The notes below the pieces were generated by a model, which did no database searches, was not told the DNA's origin, and saw only the letters and a program-made list of their open reading frames with translations. Position numbers and translations under genes: made by a program. Below are positions 53,363 through 62,256 of a stretch of 64,000 bases of DNA, piece by piece. The stretch's first letter is position 1; every line of letters starts with the position of its first letter. The DNA is from Granulicella sp. WH15 (GTDB lineage: Bacteria > Acidobacteriota > Terriglobia > Terriglobales > Acidobacteriaceae). The stretch is from assembly GCF_009914315.1 (NCBI RefSeq), contig NZ_CP042596.1, positions 1,984,001 through 2,048,000 of the forward strand. Reading direction: 5' to 3'.

Positions 53363-53941
53363 TTACCGGAGGCTGGGCCTGGGCGTGGCAAGAGCTTCGA
53401 GCAGGCTGGCGGCGGTCGCCTCGGGCGTCTGTTCGGCCGTGGTGAGGGTGTGGTGGGCGAGACGGCGATAGAGGGGGGTGCGCTGGGCGAAGCGTTGCTC
53501 GGCCTGGGCGGGGTCGGCTAGGACGGGGCGGGTGACGTCCTGGAGCACGCAGCGGTCGAAGAGAGTGGGGAAGGGCGCGTCGAGGAAGACGATGGTGGTG
53601 CCGGGGGTCTGCTCGAGCAGGAGGCGGTTGGTGAGCTGCTCGGGTGTGCCGCCGCCGAGGGCCAGAACGGTGTGTGAGCGGCCGAGGGCGGAGGCCAGGG
53701 CATTCGACTCGAGACGGCGGAACTTGGCCTCGCCGTGCTGGGCGAAGATCTCGGGGATGGTGGAGTTGGCGCGAGCCTCAAGGTGGGCGTCGAGGTCGAG
53801 GAACTCCCAGCCTAGTTGAGCCGCGAGCAGCTTGCCGACGGTGGTTTTACCCGCTCCCATGAAGCCGGTCAGGACGATGCGGCGGATGGTTGAGGGAAGG
53901 GTTACGGTTGTGGGCTGGCTGGCTGGCTGGGCGGCGATCAT
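53363..53941 (-). CDS. aroK: Shikimate kinase
   Basis: AroK phosphorylates shikimate in aromatic amino acid synthesis. The 192-residue protein has Walker A GFMGAGKTTVGKLL, the shikimate-binding DLDAHLEARA and FRRLESNAL, LALGGGTPE, and the lid DRCVLQDVTRPVL. Length is slightly above the usual 170 because of an N-terminal tail. The AI-2E transporter gene lies downstream. Confidence 0.93.
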   Translation of the reverse strand: MIAAQPASQPTTVTLPSTIRRIVLTGFMGAGKTTVGKLLAAQLGWEFLDLDAHLEARANSTIPEIFAQHGEAKFRRLESNALASALGRSHTVLALGGGTPEQLTNRLLLEQTPGTTIVFLDAPFPTLFDRCVLQDVTRPVLADPAQAEQRFAQRTPLYRRLAHHTLTTAEQTPEATAASLLEALATPRPSLR

Positions 53942-53974
53942 CTCATCATTCTCCGTGGTGCTTGCGTTGGGTGC

Positions 53975-54005
53975 AAAACAAAACCGCGACCCTTTGGGGT
54001 CGCGG
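53975..54005 (-). terminator. Strong minus-strand terminator with no adjacent gene
   Basis: A 9-bp perfect stem (53984-53992 with 53997-54005) is followed on the minus strand by TTTTGTTTT. The nearest upstream gene on that strand, the HU gene, ends at 54274, about 270 bases away. Confidence 0.88.
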
Positions 54006-54273
54006 CTCGATTGGATTCGGTGAATGTTTCCTGACGCTTAGAGACTCAGGATCTGCACTCTGTTCCAGTCGAAGCCGCGCTGTGCCACCAATAGGAACGG
54101 TAGCCAAAGCAGGCGGACTGGGTAAAGTAGAGACGCATTCTGTTGAAAATGCTACATCAGGGGAATTGGGCGCGCAATAGGAAAATACGCGAAGCACATT
54201 AAAGGGATGCAGACGACGTTGCAGGCCTTCGTTTGAAGGCCGTACACCGAGAGCTGGCGGGGATACCGTTCGG
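54006..54273 (-). other. Non-coding region ahead of the orphan terminator, possible small RNA
   Basis: No open frame with a ribosome site is visible. On the minus strand there are several inverted repeats: GGCCTTC/GAAGGCC (54222-54239), GTTCC/GGAAC and CCTGA/TCAGG pairs, then the terminator at 53975. It is either a long structured 3' UTR of the HU gene or a small RNA. A promoter could not be identified by eye. Confidence 0.4.
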
Positions 54274-54570
54274 CTAGTGGACTTCCGTCACGGCCTTCGG
54301 GTTCACGAGATCCCGAAGCTCCTTCGAGGGTTTGAAGAAGGGAACTCGCTTAGCCGGTACGTCCACACGGGCTCCGGTCTTGGGGTTGCGTCCCACGCGG
54401 GCGTTGCGCTGCCGCGTACGGAAGCTGCCGAAGCCGCGGATTTCGATCTTATCGCCCGTCTTCAGGGCTCCGATGACGGAATCGAAGAGGGTTTCAACGA
54501 TCACTTCGCCATCACGCCGGGTAAGGTCGCCGAGATCCGTCACTTTATCTACCAGGTCTGCCTTCGTCAT
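54274..54570 (-). CDS. HU/IHF-family DNA-binding protein
   Basis: The 98-residue protein has the HU/IHF fold: MTKADLVDKVTDLGDLTRRD, ETLFDSVIGALKTGDKIEIR, GFGSFRTRQRNARVGRNPKT and VPFFKPSKELRDLV, with the GRNPKT beta-arm and its Pro that kinks DNA. It is a general nucleoid protein. The position between aroK and sppA is not informative. The transcript may run to the terminator at 53975. Confidence 0.93.
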   Translation of the reverse strand: MTKADLVDKVTDLGDLTRRDGEVIVETLFDSVIGALKTGDKIEIRGFGSFRTRQRNARVGRNPKTGARVDVPAKRVPFFKPSKELRDLVNPKAVTEVH

Positions 54571-54758
54571 GATTCATCCTTTCGAACTTTAGCCTGTTGC
54601 CGACCTTGGAGGACCGCGCCCAAATGGGGCTACAGACTCTGGGTGGGAATAAAACGGCTGAGGTCCGTTGCAAGATAAGACGGATGGAATGGGGTGAAGG
54701 TTTCCGAAATTCTGTTCGAAGGGGTCATCCTGTCAATGATTTGAACGAAACTCCGGGT

Positions 54759-55763
54759 TCACTTCCAGAGAAAATAGAAGCCCGGCGCGTGGTCGAGGAG
54801 CTTGGAGGGGTTGGGAAAGAGGTCGTCGGCGTCGCCTGAGAGCAGGGCGGCGAGTCCTTTTTTCTGGGTGCTGGGGCGGATGATGGAGGGCTCGCCGGAG
54901 ATGCCGACGCTCTTGGCCGTGTCCGTGAGGGCGACGCGGAAGCCGCCGATCTTGTCGATGAGGCCGAGCGGGAGCGACTGCTGGCCGGTCCAGACCTGCC
55001 CGGTGGCGAGCGGCTGGATCTTGGCGTCGGAGGTGTGGCGGCCGATGGCTACGTCGTGGATGAACTGGGCGTACATGTTGTCGGTGAGAGCCTGGAAGTA
55101 AGCCGCCTCTTTGGGCGTCATGTCGCGGGTGGGATCGCCGGCGTCCTTCAGCTCGCCGGCGTGGATGACGACGGATTTGAGCTTGGCCCAGTGCATCAGG
55201 TCGCCGTAGTTGGTCCACTCCATGATGACGCCGATGGAGCCGACGACCGAGGCCTGGTTGGCGTAGATGCGGTCGCAGGCGCTGGCGATGTAGTAGGCGC
55301 CGGAGGCTCCGACCGACTCGATGGAGGCGACGATCTGCTTGTGTTTTTCGGAGCGGACGCGGAGGACCTCGTTGTAGACCTCCTGCGAGGCCGCCGCGCC
55401 GCCGCCGGGGGAGTTGATGTGAAGGATGATGGCCTTGACGGAGGAGTCGTTGCCGAACTTCTGGAGCTGCTTGTTGACCTTGTCGGCGTCCATGATGACG
55501 CCGTCGATGTCGATGACGGCGATGTGCGAGCCGAAGGCGGAGGTGTCGCCGCCGGAGAGGGTGTTGATGCTGGACCAGACCATCGCCGTGATGAGTAGGG
55601 CTACGACCGCGAAGCCGCCGCCGATGACCGCGATCCAGAACCAGGGGGAGCGGCGGGGCGGGGTGGGGTAACCGTACCCGTAGGGGCGGAATGGGGCGCT
55701 GTAGGCTGGGTTTTGCGGGGGCGGCGGAGGGGGCGGCTGCGTTCGGTTCAGATCGTCCAGCAT
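54759..55763 (-). CDS. sppA: Signal peptide peptidase SppA
   Basis: The 334-residue protein has a Pro-rich N-terminus (PPPPPPQNPAYSAPFRPYG), one membrane helix (WFWIAVIGGGFAVVALLITA) and the S49 peptidase domain. The ADKVNKQLQKFGND and INSPGGGAAASQEV segments, the nucleophile Ser in ESVGASGAYYIAS and VVGSIGVIMEW match the short, SppA-A type enzymes that cut remnant signal peptides. The long Pro-rich N-terminal region is unusual for the family. A catalytic Lys is expected about 50 residues after the Ser; LKDAGDPTRD fits. Confidence 0.9.
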   Translation of the reverse strand: MLDDLNRTQPPPPPPPQNPAYSAPFRPYGYGYPTPPRRSPWFWIAVIGGGFAVVALLITAMVWSSINTLSGGDTSAFGSHIAVIDIDGVIMDADKVNKQLQKFGNDSSVKAIILHINSPGGGAAASQEVYNEVLRVRSEKHKQIVASIESVGASGAYYIASACDRIYANQASVVGSIGVIMEWTNYGDLMHWAKLKSVVIHAGELKDAGDPTRDMTPKEAAYFQALTDNMYAQFIHDVAIGRHTSDAKIQPLATGQVWTGQQSLPLGLIDKIGGFRVALTDTAKSVGISGEPSIIRPSTQKKGLAALLSGDADDLFPNPSKLLDHAPGFYFLWK

Positions 55764-55939
55764 AAGCGGGAGTGTAGCAGGGATTGCACTTCAAGTCAGG
55801 CAAACTAAAGTGTGGAATATGGATCGTTTTGTCCGTGCCATTCGTCTAAATATTGCAGTATGATGAACCGCGGCGATGGTGGGCCTGACCGTCTGCAGAG
55901 GATTGATTTTAAGTGAGTGGACGGATCGGAGTTCGTGTA

Positions 55940-56753
55940 ATGTCACATCCGCAGTTGAGTATCGTTATCCCGGCCTACAACGAGGCCGCACGCATTGAAG
56001 ACGCGCTGAAGCGCGTGATGGATTGCGTGGAAGAACAGGGTTGGGACGCCGAGGTTCTGGTGGTCGATGATGGTTCGCGCGACGCCACCGTGGCGATCGT
56101 GGAGCGGTGGATGGACCACTATCCGCGGCTGCACCTGATTAAAACTCGGTAACCGGGGGAAGGGCTACTCGGTACGCAACGGACTGTTGCAGGCTGCGGG
56201 CGAGGTCGTGATGTTTACCGATGCGGACCTGTCGGCTCCGATGGTCGAGGCCGAGAGGCTGATAGCCGCGCTGGAGGCGGGGGCGGATGTCGCCATTGGA
56301 TCGCGCTGGCTCGACCGCGCCCGGCAGACGATTCACCAGCCGCTCTATCGGCAGTTCTTTGGACGATGTTTTAACTGGATTACTCGCACGGTGATGGGGC
56401 TGCCCTTTAAAGACACCCAGTGCGGGTTCAAGGCCTTTCGCCGGGAGACCGCGCAGGTGATCTTCCGGTTGCAGACGATCGAGCGGTGGGGGTTCGATCC
56501 GGAGCTGCTGTTTATTGCGAGAAAACTGAAGTACTCGATTGTTGAAGTGCCGGTGACCTGGGGGCATGACGAGCGCAGCCGCATGAGCTATCTGAAGGAC
56601 GGCATGAAGATGCTGGAAGAGATGGCGGTGATTCGGTATAACTCGCTGGCTGGGCGGTACGACGAGGCCATTGCTGCAATGAAGGATACCAGTGGAATGG
56701 TGACGCCGCCGGTAGAACACGTCGCCAAGGTAAGCCCGCAGGCGCAGCAGTAG
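55940..56753 (+). pseudogene. Glycosyltransferase family 2 (dolichyl-phosphate glucosyltransferase-like), frameshifted
   Basis: Two adjoining frames make one GT2. The first, from ATG 55940 (GGAG eight bases upstream), gives LSIVIPAYNEAARIEDALKR and VLVVDDGSRDATVAIVERWM up to LHLIKTR and TAA at 56150. The second gives LGNRGKGYSVRNGLLQAAGE, FTDADLSAPMVEAERLIAAL and CGFKAFRRETAQVIFRLQTI to 56753. The total of 814 bases is one over a multiple of three. The break is at AAAA (56141-56144), where one A too many or two too few would explain it. All GT motifs are otherwise intact. Confidence 0.85.
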
Positions 56754-56817
56754 GCAATTACCTCGTCCGTGCATCATTCATTAAATTGCGAGCAGCATCC
56801 AATGATGGGGTGATGGG

Positions 56818-57732
56818 ATGCTGCGTTCTTTTTTCATTGCGATGTCACGGAACAGGATTGCTCGGACGTGGGCAGAGCGCTCGTCGGTGGGCAGGAGACT
56901 TTCAAGCCGGTTTGTGGCGGGGATGACGGTTGAGGCCGCGCTCAGGGCCGCGGAGGCGGTCAACCGTGAGGGGATTGCAGTGTCGCTGGATTCGCTCGGT
57001 GAAGGCGTCACCGATGCCGGGCAGGCGCATCGCAGTGCGAGTGTCTATCATCGGCTGATCGACGAGATAGGGCAGCGTGGGCTGAACGCCAATGTCAGCG
57101 TGAAGCTGTCGCAGATGGGGATGGAGTTCGACCCGGAGCTGGCGGAGGCGATCGTCGCCGGGATTGTTGCCCATGCCGATGAGGCGGGCAACTTTGTGCG
57201 GCTCGACATGGAGGGCTCGGCTTATACCGAGGCGACCGTGGGGATGACGGAGCGGCTGCATGGGCGCTGGCCGGGGCGTGTCGGTACGGTACTCCAGGCC
57301 TACTTGCACCGGACCGCGGACGATGCGGCACGGTTGGTTGGGCAGGGAATCCGGATTCGACTCTGCAAAGGGGCTTATCAGGAGCCTGCCGCGATTGCGT
57401 TCGCGGAAAAAGCCGATGTAGATGAGAACTATACGCGGCTGATGTTCTACCTCGCGACCAGCGGGGTCTTCTGCGGTATGGCGACGCACGATGAGGCAAT
57501 CATCCAGTCGATGTGCGCATTTATCGAGGAAAACGAGCTGCCGAAGAGCTTGTTTGAGTTCCAGATGCTGTATGGGGTTCGACGCGACCTGCAACGGCGG
57601 CTGGCGAGCCAGGGATATGGGGTGAGGGTCTATATTCCCTTTGGGGCCGAGTGGTATCCGTACTTTATGCGCAGGCTTGCGGAGCGGCCCGCGAATGTGC
57701 TCTTTCTGGCGAAGAACCTTTTGCGAAGCTGA
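56818..57732 (+). CDS. Proline dehydrogenase
   Basis: The FAD-dependent enzyme oxidises proline to pyrroline-5-carboxylate. The 304-residue protein is the single-domain bacterial form: VSVKLSQMGMEFDPELAEAI, FVRLDMEGSAYTEATVGM, VGTVLQAYLHRTADD, IRLCKGAYQEPAAIAFAEK, EFQMLYGVRRDLQRRLASQG and VRVYIPFGAEWYPYFMRRLA with the substrate-binding arginines. No P5C dehydrogenase or PutP gene is in the window. It converges on the DUF3106 gene with only two bases between stops. Confidence 0.95.
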   Translation: MLRSFFIAMSRNRIARTWAERSSVGRRLSSRFVAGMTVEAALRAAEAVNREGIAVSLDSLGEGVTDAGQAHRSASVYHRLIDEIGQRGLNANVSVKLSQMGMEFDPELAEAIVAGIVAHADEAGNFVRLDMEGSAYTEATVGMTERLHGRWPGRVGTVLQAYLHRTADDAARLVGQGIRIRLCKGAYQEPAAIAFAEKADVDENYTRLMFYLATSGVFCGMATHDEAIIQSMCAFIEENELPKSLFEFQMLYGVRRDLQRRLASQGYGVRVYIPFGAEWYPYFMRRLAERPANVLFLAKNLLRS

Positions 57733-57734
57733 CG

Positions 57735-58418
57735 TTACTCGAGCGGTGGGACCGGCCGGTATATCGGCGGCGGCATCGGAGCCGGTACAGGCTCCGGCGG
57801 GGGCAGGTACGGGTTCACGAGGATCAGCCCGTTCAGCGTCCAGCGCTCGCGGTCGTTCAGTACCCCGCGCATCTGGGGGGAGTTCAGGTACATCTGGCGC
57901 TGCGGCTCGGGCATGTTGCGGACGTCGCGGAAGATGTGGGCCACGATGCGACGGCGATCCTCGGGCAGGCTGCCGAGCTGCTGCATGGCGTTGCGGACTT
58001 GCTGGCGCTGCGGGGGGCTTAAACGCTCCATCGCCTCGGTGTGAGCGATATAGCGATGGCGCTGCTCCGGCGACATAGAGTTGAGGCGGTTCAGCAGATC
58101 GATCTCGCGCCGCTGCTGCTCGGGCCGAAGAAGACGGAAGCCGGGTTCGTTTTCGAGTGCGTGCTGCTGCTGAGCGGGAGTCAGGTTGCGATGGTTTTCC
58201 ATCCACTGCGAGAGGTGCGGCCCCTGGATGCCGCCGGGCACGCGGCCGCCGTAGGGCTGGTAGATCCCAGCCGGGGGGGGAGCGGCAGGTCGGTGCGTCT
58301 GCGCCGAAGCCAGGGATAGGGTGGGGAAGAGCAGGGTTGTCGCCAGCGCAGCACCGAGCACACGCTTGCCCCGGAGGGCAGAGCCGTGCGCGATCCGGAA
58401 TAGGGTGAGGCGGCGCAT
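57735..58418 (-). CDS. DUF3106 secreted protein
   Basis: The 227-residue protein has a signal peptide (LGAALATTLLFPTLSLASAQ), a Pro-rich linker, and a helical DUF3106 domain made of repeated LxPEQQRREIDLLNRLNSMS-type units (EQRHRYIAHTEAMERLSPPQ), ending in a Pro-rich tail PPPEPVPAPMPPPIYRPVP. Function is unknown; the helices resemble LTXXQ-type envelope stress proteins. Confidence 0.8.
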   Translation of the reverse strand: MRRLTLFRIAHGSALRGKRVLGAALATTLLFPTLSLASAQTHRPAAPPPAGIYQPYGGRVPGGIQGPHLSQWMENHRNLTPAQQQHALENEPGFRLLRPEQQRREIDLLNRLNSMSPEQRHRYIAHTEAMERLSPPQRQQVRNAMQQLGSLPEDRRRIVAHIFRDVRNMPEPQRQMYLNSPQMRGVLNDRERWTLNGLILVNPYLPPPEPVPAPMPPPIYRPVPPLE

Positions 58419-58551
58419 TTTGGTGGTGGTGCCTATGTTTCGTTCTTTATGAATGCTTCTCGGCTTATTTTTATAAGTCTATTATTTTCTGTCTGTCAGG
58501 CATGCACGACACCGCGCGCTGACAGGATAACGTGAACCTGCTGTTAGGGCG

Positions 58552-59082
58552 CTATGCGATCGGTTGCGTGCTGTCGTGGGCCTGGTCGGGAGCAGCGGCT
58601 GGGGCGTCGTCGTCCTGCAAGAGCTGATCCATCTGCTGGAACGCCTGCTCGTTGCGGTCGAGGATCTGCAGGTCGTCGACGGTAGCCGATACGGTGACGT
58701 TTTCCGGCTGGGCGGGGCGCATGAAGGTGCTCAGGGTAGCCGTACCACCGCTGGCGAGAAGCACTACGGCCAGGGCTCCAGCCATAATGGGACGAAATTG
58801 GCGTCCGGTGTTCAGTTGGAGGTGGGTCCGCAGGCGCTCGAACCAGCCCATCTTCGGCGCGGCCTGCTCCTCGCGAATGCGGACGGTGACCTTTTGATCG
58901 AAGTAGGGGCTCGGTTCGGGAGCGGTCCAGCTATCGAGCAGGCCAAAGGTCGCCTGGAAGGAGAGGAACTCCTGCTCGCAGGGCGGGCACTCCTTCATGT
59001 GGGCGACGGCGGCAGGATTGCGCTGGTCCGCGGGGGCAAGCAGAAGGTCCGGCAGTTCGTTCTGAAAAGTTTTGCAGTTCAT
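58552..59082 (-). CDS. Anti-sigma factor with zinc-finger motif
   Basis: The 176-residue protein starts MNCKTFQNELPDLLLAPA and has the anti-sigma zinc motif HMKECPPCEQEF (H-x3-C-x2-C) at 28-39, a middle linker with a basic stretch, one membrane helix (PIMAGALAVVLLASGGTATL) and an acidic C-terminus outside. It is the expected membrane-bound partner of the ECF factor encoded upstream at 59190, after 107 bases. Confidence 0.85.
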   Translation of the reverse strand: MNCKTFQNELPDLLLAPADQRNPAAVAHMKECPPCEQEFLSFQATFGLLDSWTAPEPSPYFDQKVTVRIREEQAAPKMGWFERLRTHLQLNTGRQFRPIMAGALAVVLLASGGTATLSTFMRPAQPENVTVSATVDDLQILDRNEQAFQQMDQLLQDDDAPAAAPDQAHDSTQPIA

Positions 59083-59189
59083 GGGATTCTCCCTTTTTGG
59101 TTTCAGTGGCCCGCTCTGAGTCTCTGGGATTGCGTCGTCTTGTTTGTGCGCTCTCTGCCCGTTTTCCTTCAGAGGAGATACGATTGCGG

Positions 59190-60017
59190 TTAGAGGAAAG
59201 GTTTCAGCTTCTCGCGTAAGGTCTGATAGGCGCGAAAGAGCAGCGATTTAGTGGCGGATTCGGAGAGCTTGAGTACCTCGCCGATCTGCTTGTAGTCCAT
59301 ACCCTCGTACTTGTGCATGAGCACGGCGGAGCGTTGCCGTTCGGGCAGCGCCATGACGTGCTCGCGGATGGCGGCTAGACGCTCCCGGCGCAACATCGCC
59401 GACTCAGCACCAGGGGTTGTATCGGCGACATCGGGAGTGGTGCCGGTCTCGGAGTCCGTCTCGTCCAGGTAGACCGTCGAGGCAGCGCGCTCGTGGCGCG
59501 TGTCGCGGGCGTGGTTGACGCCGAGGTTCGTCGCGATGCGGTAGAGCCATGTGCTGAACCGGGCCTCGGCGCGGTAGGTTTCGCGCGAACGGTAGACCCG
59601 GAGGAAGACCTCCTGAGCCAATTCTTCGGCGACCGCCTGGTTGTGCGTCATCCGGTACATGAAGTGGACGATAGGCTTGCGGTACTTTTCGAGGAGGAAG
59701 TCGAAGGCGCTCATGTTGCCGGCGCTCAGCTCGAGCATGACGGCGGAGTCTTCCATGCCGGCGAAGTCGCCGCCCAGGTGCAGCTCTGTCTGAGAGGCTG
59801 CCATCTGTTCCAACTGGGCCGGATTGAGAGCCAGCGTTGCCATATCTTCTCGAACCCCATCCGAGGAGCTAGGTTGCGCGGAACCGTCGATTTCTGTATC
59901 TTCCAGCTCGTTCGCAGCTCCAGCCGGGATGGAAGCGCCGATGGCGGGCTTCGGAGCCGGTTTTTCGCCCGGTGTGGGACCTGCGGAGGAGCGTGGATGG
60001 GAGGGGGACCCGGGCAT
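59190..60017 (-). CDS. ECF RNA polymerase sigma factor (RpoE-like)
   Basis: The C-terminal 190 residues are a complete ECF sigma: region 2 FLLEKYRKPIVHFMYRMTHN, EELAQEVFLRVYRSRETYRA, and region 4 ALPERQRSAVLMHKYEGMDY, KQIGEVLKLSESATKSLLFR. The N-terminal extension of up to 70 residues is low complexity (PSHPRSSAGPTPGEKPAPKP). ATG 59843, in frame, would give a protein closer to standard size and may be the true start; neither start has a good ribosome site. It pairs with the zinc-finger anti-sigma factor downstream. Confidence 0.88.
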   Translation of the reverse strand: MPGSPSHPRSSAGPTPGEKPAPKPAIGASIPAGAANELEDTEIDGSAQPSSSDGVREDMATLALNPAQLEQMAASQTELHLGGDFAGMEDSAVMLELSAGNMSAFDFLLEKYRKPIVHFMYRMTHNQAVAEELAQEVFLRVYRSRETYRAEARFSTWLYRIATNLGVNHARDTRHERAASTVYLDETDSETGTTPDVADTTPGAESAMLRRERLAAIREHVMALPERQRSAVLMHKYEGMDYKQIGEVLKLSESATKSLLFRAYQTLREKLKPFL

Positions 60018-60223
60018 ATAGCGTCGTTCGATTGTAAGGCTTAGAGGGGGCGCAGGGCGAGGTTAACTGGTGAGGCTGGAGGCTCTACGGAGGTGCCCTG
60101 GCAGATGCCCGGATGGAGTGTTACACTAGGTTTGTCAGCAGGTTAGGCGCCCGGTTTTCCGGTGTGCGAGCTCTGCTACCAGAGCGCTGTTCCCGGCATC
60201 CGAGATGCACGGTGATAACAGTC

Positions 60224-60298
60224 GGGCGCATAACTCAGCGGTAGAGTGCCACCTTCACACGGTGGAAGTCGTAGGTTCGAATCCTGCTGTGCCCACCA
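60224..60298 (+). tRNA. tRNA-Val (anticodon CAC)
   Basis: Acceptor stem GGGCGCA pairs with TGTGCCC (one G-U), discriminator A, CCA encoded. The anticodon arm CCACC-TTCACAC-GGTGG gives CAC. T loop GGTTCGAATCC is canonical. The integrase gene at 60402 reads towards it from the 3' side, so the tRNA 3' end is the likely attachment site. Confidence 0.96.
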
Positions 60299-60401
60299 TC
60301 AAATCAACAACTTACAAGAACCTTCCAAACCCGTTTGGGGGCATTTGGTGGCAAAACGGAGACAACTGCCTCCAACTCTGCCGGTTCTTCCCGCCGCAAA
60401 C
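60299..60401. other. Probable attachment-site flank at tRNA-Val
   Basis: These 103 bases lie between the tRNA 3' end and the integrase stop, where attL of a tRNA-targeting element is expected. The matching attR repeat of the tRNA end is not found in the rest of the window, so it presumably lies beyond 64000. Confidence 0.4.
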
Positions 60402-61601
60402 CTACATAATCTGCTGCTGCGGCGTCGTTGCTTCGGTGAGCATCGCGTAAACCGTCCCTACCATTTGCTGCACGCTCTCCGGCAGCTCCTGCATGTACTC
60501 GTTGGCCGTGGTATCTGCCCGCGAGTGCCGCAGGTGTGACTGAATATCCTTCACCGATCCCAGCTTCTGTGCTCGTGTGGCGATGGTCCGCCGGAGAATC
60601 TGGAAGTTCAGCTTGGGAATCTCCAAGTCGTCCGCAATCGGTTGGAGGACGCGGGTGCGGTAGTTCGCCGTGTCCAGGAATCCACCATCGGCATTCGGGA
60701 AGATAAAGTCATCGGGTGAAGACATCTTGTGTGCCAGTTTCTGGCACGAAGGAATCTTGCACGATGCCTTTTTGCACTCCAGTTTCCATTGCCTGAGTTC
60801 CTCTGCCAGTCCATCGGGCAGGTGAACCTTGGTCATGCTCCCTGGAGTCTTCCCAAAGGGTCTGATCTCCCTCCGGTAGACGGTTTCGGTGATCGACAAC
60901 GTACTCACGTCGTCGAAGGAACGCCAGCGTAGTGCAAACAACTCGCTTGGACGAAGGGCATCGGTCATATCCAGCATCAATACGAGCCGATCTCGCCACG
61001 GGGCCTGAGCCAATACAGCTCTCAGCTCCTCCCAGGTCAGAATCCGTTTGTCCTTGGGCCGAAGATTCTTGGGAATCTTCACCTTTCGGCTCGGGTCTTT
61101 GACCAGGAACTCCTGCTCAATGGCTTCGTCGAAGATGGATTTGAGATAGGAGCGCGCCTGTTTCACTCGATCCTGCGAATAACGCAGGGCTAGATCGTTC
61201 AGGTGCGTTTGCAGCGCAAACTTCTCCAGCGACTCGATCCTCTCTGATCCGAACTTAGCGATCAGGTCGATTTCGATTTGCGCCTTCTTCTCCTTCGCCG
61301 TTTCTGTCCGCCAGTCTCCCTCTCGTAGCGGAAAGTAGCGGTTGCGAACGAACCACTCAAAGGTGACAGTTCCGTCCTTCAGTATCCTGCCATCGGTGAT
61401 CTGGCCTGTCTGCTTGGCAATCTCTTTGTGCAGCGCATCACGCGCTGCCGCCTTCGTCATCTGCGATTTGAGGCCGAGTCGAACGGGAACTTTGCTGACT
61501 CGGACGGTTTCGGTTTCGGGATCAATCACCTGCTTGCGGTAGTAGCCGTACCACCGCTTCCCGCGCAGCATGATCCACCCAGACTGGTGCGATCTACCCA
61601 T
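60402..61601 (-). CDS. Tyrosine-type site-specific recombinase (integrase)
   Basis: The 399-residue protein has an N-terminal arm-binding and core-binding part (residues 1-190) and a catalytic domain: Arg I in DALRPSELFALRW, the beta-hairpin Lys region (RPFGKTPGSMTKVHL), HxxR box as FQILRRTIATRAQKLG where the usual His is Gln, LRHSRADTTANEYM with the second His and the nucleophile Tyr. A Cys-rich insert (CKKASCKIPSCQ) is unusual. It probably integrates at the tRNA-Val next to it. Confidence 0.92.
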   Translation of the reverse strand: MGRSHQSGWIMLRGKRWYGYYRKQVIDPETETVRVSKVPVRLGLKSQMTKAAARDALHKEIAKQTGQITDGRILKDGTVTFEWFVRNRYFPLREGDWRTETAKEKKAQIEIDLIAKFGSERIESLEKFALQTHLNDLALRYSQDRVKQARSYLKSIFDEAIEQEFLVKDPSRKVKIPKNLRPKDKRILTWEELRAVLAQAPWRDRLVLMLDMTDALRPSELFALRWRSFDDVSTLSITETVYRREIRPFGKTPGSMTKVHLPDGLAEELRQWKLECKKASCKIPSCQKLAHKMSSPDDFIFPNADGGFLDTANYRTRVLQPIADDLEIPKLNFQILRRTIATRAQKLGSVKDIQSHLRHSRADTTANEYMQELPESVQQMVGTVYAMLTEATTPQQQIM

Positions 61602-61645
61602 TGATTTCTCGGTTTCTGTGGCGGAAAACAGCGGGCACCTTTATT

Positions 61646-61981
61646 TTACCTGCGTCCTGCACGCATAGCAGAGATTCGTTCCCGCTCATTGATGAAGTCT
61701 TCGATCCTGCTTGCCCGATAGCGGAGCGTGCCATCTCCCATGCGGATTACAGGTAAGCGCGGAGTTTTACGCGAGGAGTGGTCCCATACCCAGTCCTTGC
61801 TTACATGCAGGCGTTCCGCGACCTCATCGGCAGTAAGAAGCGGATCATTCGTAAAGGGGGATGGAATCATCGTCCGCTGAGGTGGCTTACGCTGGCGTAT
61901 GTCGATTCCATTGGCAAGAGAAGAGTGAGAGTTCTCCCCGTCTTCGGAACCGAGGATTCGCATTGATCCTGATGGTGGCAT
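61646..61981 (-). CDS. Excisionase-like helix-turn-helix protein
   Basis: The last 70 residues form a MerR/AlpA-like HTH_17 domain: PLLTADEVAERLHVSKDWVW, then LPVIRMGDGTLRYRASRIED and FINERERI. Such small proteins steer integrase direction. I choose ATG 61981, with GGAGG just upstream, over 62053 and 61870. It lies 44 bases upstream of the integrase on the same strand, so the two are probably one unit. Confidence 0.8.
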   Translation of the reverse strand: MPPSGSMRILGSEDGENSHSSLANGIDIRQRKPPQRTMIPSPFTNDPLLTADEVAERLHVSKDWVWDHSSRKTPRLPVIRMGDGTLRYRASRIEDFINERERISAMRAGRR

Positions 61982-62256
61982 GTCTCCTCCGTCGATAATC
62001 GCGGTCATCGCAGGCCATGAAGCATCTATCCGGCATGAGCGATGCTGGCCCAATCTTGAGTGGGGACGAACCGACTAGTCCAATGAAATTTCGGGAGAGC
62101 GTCATTCCTAATTGGAATGACGACGCATTACAGGCCATGTTCGGACTGGTGCGGATGGCTGTCATTCAGGGTTACAATTACTTGCATTCGGCGTCTGATT
62201 GCGCTTGTATTGAAGTGATTGCTGTCCTTCCCAGAATCCCCGTCTCGGAGGGTGTC

